A stretch of 64,000 nucleotides of DNA from Mesobacillus foraminis (GTDB taxonomy: Bacteria; Bacillota; Bacilli; Bacillales; Cytobacillaceae): contig NZ_SLVV01000003.1 of assembly GCF_004340465.1 (NCBI RefSeq), positions 110,982 to 174,981 on the forward strand, given 5' to 3'. The position numbers were made by a program, and so were the translations under genes. This document shows, piece after piece, positions 61,385 to 64,000 of the stretch. The stretch's first letter is position 1, and each line of letters starts with the position of its first letter. The notes beneath the pieces were generated by a model that searched no databases, had not been told where the DNA came from, and saw only the letters and a program-made list of their open reading frames with translations.

Positions 61385-63154
61385 ATGAAGAGAATCCTTC
61401 CCAATTCCCTTAAATACAACGGCTTATTTATGAAAATGTTCCTGTTTACTGTTCTGATTATTATTACCGTTTCAGCGGTGACAACCTGGGCCGCCATCCG
61501 CATGTCCGAGCAGTTTTTTATTGAGAGGTTCTCCATCACCAATTCCAAGGTCATGAACCAGATAAAAGAAAATCTCGAGTCGTTTAATTATTCAATCGTT
61601 CTTGCATCAAACAACCTTCTGCAGAACGGGACGATCAAGCGGACCTTGACGGCGGAGGAATCCGATTTCGACCGAATGGGTTCCCTCTTCCATCTCGGCC
61701 AGCAGATGAACCGGATCAAGTCCAACCTTGACGCTTACGAGGTCGGCATCATTGTAACCGGAATGAATGGAGTCAGCTACGCGACGGACCGCGCCTACTG
61801 GCCGATTACAGATGATGAATTAAAAAAGAGCCCCATTACGAAGAACACCCTGTTGTATCCTAAAAGGCTCTTATTTCAGTATGATTACCGTCAGGACATT
61901 ACCGGTGAAACTGGAGACGAGCGCTTCATTGTTGCTTCACGGGCACTGAGTGTGCCAATTTCCGGATTTATTTATGGCTCCATGTATTTTTCCATTCAGG
62001 AAAAGGATTTTAAAAAATTCTATTCAAATTATACAAGCAATGGAAATGATGTATTCATCCTGAACAGGGAAGGGGTCATCGTTTCAAGCAGCCAATCAAA
62101 GCGGATCGGGCAGAACGCCGATGATCTCCTAAGTTATACAGATGAGCTTGAAAAGACACCCAACAGGACAATCAATGGTGATTTTATGGGGAAAGAACAT
62201 ATCATCATGATGGATTATCTTCCTTCCTACGATATGTATTTCTTCAATGTGATCGACAAGCAGACCGCACTTGGCGACCTGATTGACAAAAGGGAAATCA
62301 TCCGAATTTCGGCCATCATTGTCCTCATAGCCCTTTGTGTCGTTTTTTTCGCTTCAAGGAGGCTGACGAATTCCCTTTCAAGTCTTTCCAGACAGATATC
62401 GAGTGCGTCCCAATATAATTTCCACCAGTATGTTGATGTAAAAGGAACAGAAGAAACCAAGCAGATTGGCCAGGCCTTCAATTCGATGCTGGACGAGCTT
62501 CACGAGTATGTGGAACAGCTGATGCAATCGCAAAAGGAAAAGCGCAATGCCGAGCTGGCCGCACTCCAGCAGCAGATCAATCCGCATTTCCTCTACAATA
62601 CGCTGGCCTCAATCCGGTTCATGGTCCAGCAGGGCGGAAAGGAAGAGGCGGATGAAACCATAAGGGCACTCATCTCCCTGCTTCAGAACACCCTCGGCAC
62701 TGTCAGTGAGACCATCACTGTCCAGGAAGAAATCGAGAATCTGAAAAACTATGTATTTATCAATCAAAAACGCTATGGCAGCAGGATCAGGGTGAATTAC
62801 TTCATTTCGCCTGACTGTATCGGCTGCAGCATCCCGAAGCTGATTCTCCAGCCTTTTATCGAGAATGCCTTCTTTCATGGGTTTAATCATAAAACCGATG
62901 GCTACATCAATGTCCTTGTCTGGAAGGAAGGGGACAGCCTCATCTGCGAGGTCGAGGATAATGGAGATGGGATGGAGGTTTCCGATGATACAAAGCTGCC
63001 GGCGACTAAACGCAAGAAGCATCTCTTTTCCGGAATCGGGGTCAGGAATGTGCATGAGCGAATCCAGCTTATTTACGGAGAGTCCTACGGAGTACAAATC
63101 ACGTCCCAGCCTGGCGAGGGGACAAAGGTGCGGGTGACCATGCCAGCTCGCTAA
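61385..63154 (+). CDS. Sensor histidine kinase (YesM/LytS-type)
   Basis: A 589-residue membrane kinase: helix 1 at about 13-35, a large extracellular dCache-like sensor (about 40-300), helix 2 (about 303-322), HAMP (about 323-375), then His_kinase with the phospho-acceptor in QQINPHFLYNTLASIRF (His about 401). The ATPase domain has PFIENAFFHGF and EDNGDGME. This is the YesM layout for sensing carbohydrates, perhaps through a binding protein. Starts behind GAGATGG. It pairs with the upstream regulator and precedes a sugar-binding lipoprotein. Confidence 0.95.
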   Translation: MKRILPNSLKYNGLFMKMFLFTVLIIITVSAVTTWAAIRMSEQFFIERFSITNSKVMNQIKENLESFNYSIVLASNNLLQNGTIKRTLTAEESDFDRMGSLFHLGQQMNRIKSNLDAYEVGIIVTGMNGVSYATDRAYWPITDDELKKSPITKNTLLYPKRLLFQYDYRQDITGETGDERFIVASRALSVPISGFIYGSMYFSIQEKDFKKFYSNYTSNGNDVFILNREGVIVSSSQSKRIGQNADDLLSYTDELEKTPNRTINGDFMGKEHIIMMDYLPSYDMYFFNVIDKQTALGDLIDKREIIRISAIIVLIALCVVFFASRRLTNSLSSLSRQISSASQYNFHQYVDVKGTEETKQIGQAFNSMLDELHEYVEQLMQSQKEKRNAELAALQQQINPHFLYNTLASIRFMVQQGGKEEADETIRALISLLQNTLGTVSETITVQEEIENLKNYVFINQKRYGSRIRVNYFISPDCIGCSIPKLILQPFIENAFFHGFNHKTDGYINVLVWKEGDSLICEVEDNGDGMEVSDDTKLPATKRKKHLFSGIGVRNVHERIQLIYGESYGVQITSQPGEGTKVRVTMPAR

Positions 63155-63195
63155 AAAAAATCATAAAACCTAAAAAAAGTACAAATTTACTCCTT

Positions 63196-63302
63196 TTGTA
63201 AACGCTTCAATTTATAAAAATAGTACAAAAACAGAACAAAATCGTCCTAACGAATGTCTAAAAGAAGGTGTTACCATAAGACATGTAAGTGAGACAACGC
63301 TT
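63196..63302 (+). promoter_or_regulatory. Two cre-like sites before the third binding protein
   Basis: Near 63198 TGTAAACGCTTCAA, and near 63289 AGACAACGCTTACA, each two mismatches from the cre consensus. The CTGTTTTTT repeats of the other three promoters are not found here. No confident -35/-10 pair was assigned. Confidence 0.5.
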
Positions 63303-63332
63303 ACAAAAACATGAATATTCGGGGGTAGAAAG

Positions 63333-64000
63333 ATGAAAAAGTACTTGGCGCTGTTTTTAGTCAGCATCCTATTATTAGCAGCATGTTCTTCTGGATCGAA
63401 GACAGAAGAAGCTTCTGGAGATTCAAAAGATACAAATGAAATTACCGTGTGGGCATGGGACCCTAATTTTAATATCAAAGCTTTGGAAATGGCAAAAGAA
63501 GCGTATAAAGCTGAAGATTCAGAGCTGAACGTGAAAATTGTCGAGAATGCCCAGGCGGACATCATTCAAAAGCTGAACACAAGCCTGAGCTCCGGTACTA
63601 CAAAGGGACTTCCCAATATCGTCCTGATCGAGGATTACCGTGCACAAAGCTTCCTGCAGGCGTATCCTGATATGTTCTATGAGCTGACGGACTCTTTCAA
63701 GGCAGAAGAATTTGCCGATTACAAAATCGCTCCAACAAGCCTTGACGGCAAAAACTACGGACTGCCGTTCGACACAGGCGTAACTGGTTTGTATTTCAGA
63801 ACAGACTACCTGGAAGAAGCGGGCTATAAAGTCGAAGATCTCAAGGATATGGACTGGAACAAGTACATTGAAATCGGGAAAAAAGTGAAAGAAACAACAG
63901 GCAAGCACATGCTTACACTAGATCCAAAAGACCTTGGCCTTATTCGTACAATGATCCAGTCAGCAGGATCGTGGTACCTGAAAGAAGATGGAGTCACACC
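63333..64000 (+). CDS. Sugar ABC transporter lipoprotein, 3'-truncated by the window edge
   Basis: At least 222 residues of a family 1 solute-binding lipoprotein: signal MKKYLALFLVSILLLAAC with lipobox Cys18, then ITVWAWDPNFNIKALEMAKE and YGLPFDTGVTGLYFRTDYLEEAG. It is different from the two YesO-like proteins earlier in the window. It starts at ATG 63333 behind GGGGG. It directly follows the YesM/YesN-type pair, a common layout in which the two-component system controls the importer. The frame is open to the window end. Confidence 0.92.
   Translation, partial: MKKYLALFLVSILLLAACSSGSKTEEASGDSKDTNEITVWAWDPNFNIKALEMAKEAYKAEDSELNVKIVENAQADIIQKLNTSLSSGTTKGLPNIVLIEDYRAQSFLQAYPDMFYELTDSFKAEEFADYKIAPTSLDGKNYGLPFDTGVTGLYFRTDYLEEAGYKVEDLKDMDWNKYIEIGKKVKETTGKHMLTLDPKDLGLIRTMIQSAGSWYLKEDGVT

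Overview
The window looks like the chromosome of an aerobic, spore-forming member of the Bacillaceae (Bacillus, Mesobacillus or Cytobacillus type). Pointers are an alpha/beta-type small acid-soluble spore protein, close Bacillus-like orthologues (Abf2, AbfA, AraM, XylR/XylA, TenA-YkoEDC, YndM, YvpB-like, YesL-like), strong AGGAGG ribosome binding sites, TTG/GTG starts, CcpA-type cre-like sites and a XylR operator. No transposase, phage gene, rRNA or tRNA is visible. The dominant theme is plant cell-wall polysaccharide use.

Layout. 1-9.9 kb: the 3' end of transketolase, then a same-strand arabinan cassette (two GH51 arabinofuranosidases, a small Cys-rich protein, aldose epimerase, AraM, two tandem GH43 enzymes). 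9.9-12.7 kb: a secreted C39-like protein, an unusual 145-bp tandem repeat built of 21-bp heptad-coding units, and an inositol-phosphatase-family enzyme. 12.7-17.4 kb: xylR/xylA with two operators and a sugar/H+ symporter. 17.4-23.2 kb: Hsp20; an HxlR regulator divergent from a VOC-family dioxygenase, an FAD monooxygenase, GTP cyclohydrolase II and RibD; and a small nucleotidase. 23.4-23.7 kb: a structured non-coding RNA resembling 6S RNA, with its own promoter and terminator. 24-29 kb: an M50-like peptidase, a Na+/alanine symporter and a PAS-GGDEF-EAL protein. 29.6-33.7 kb (minus strand): TPP riboswitch, tenA, ykoE, ykoD, ykoC.

33.9-51.6 kb is a pectin/rhamnogalacturonan-type utilisation locus: Gfo/Idh/MocA oxidoreductase, GH105 unsaturated-uronyl hydrolase, YesOPQ-like ABC importer, YesL-like protein, GH115, two SGNH acetylesterases, AraC regulator, GH4 galacturonidase-type enzyme, a secreted propeller-like protein and a second copy of the solute-binding protein. 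Three promoters in this locus share one architecture: CTG(T/A)TTTT direct repeats spaced exactly 21 bp, ending 14 bp before a -35 box, a 16-bp spacer, and a cre-like operator just after the -10. This suggests one activator for the whole locus. 59.8-64 kb carries a YesN/YesM-type two-component system and the start of another sugar-binding lipoprotein.

51.8-59.5 kb holds small spore or envelope genes, a DUF421 protein, a SASP, a phosphoesterase, a quinone-oxidoreductase-like dehydrogenase and two duplicated DoxX genes; the second is preceded by a Rex-box-like palindrome. Across the window a family of 20-bp extragenic elements appears either as head-to-tail arrays with a strict 37-bp period (8.57, 23.22 and 29.13 kb) or as inverted pairs forming hairpins (55.1, 57.9, 58.8 and 59.6 kb).
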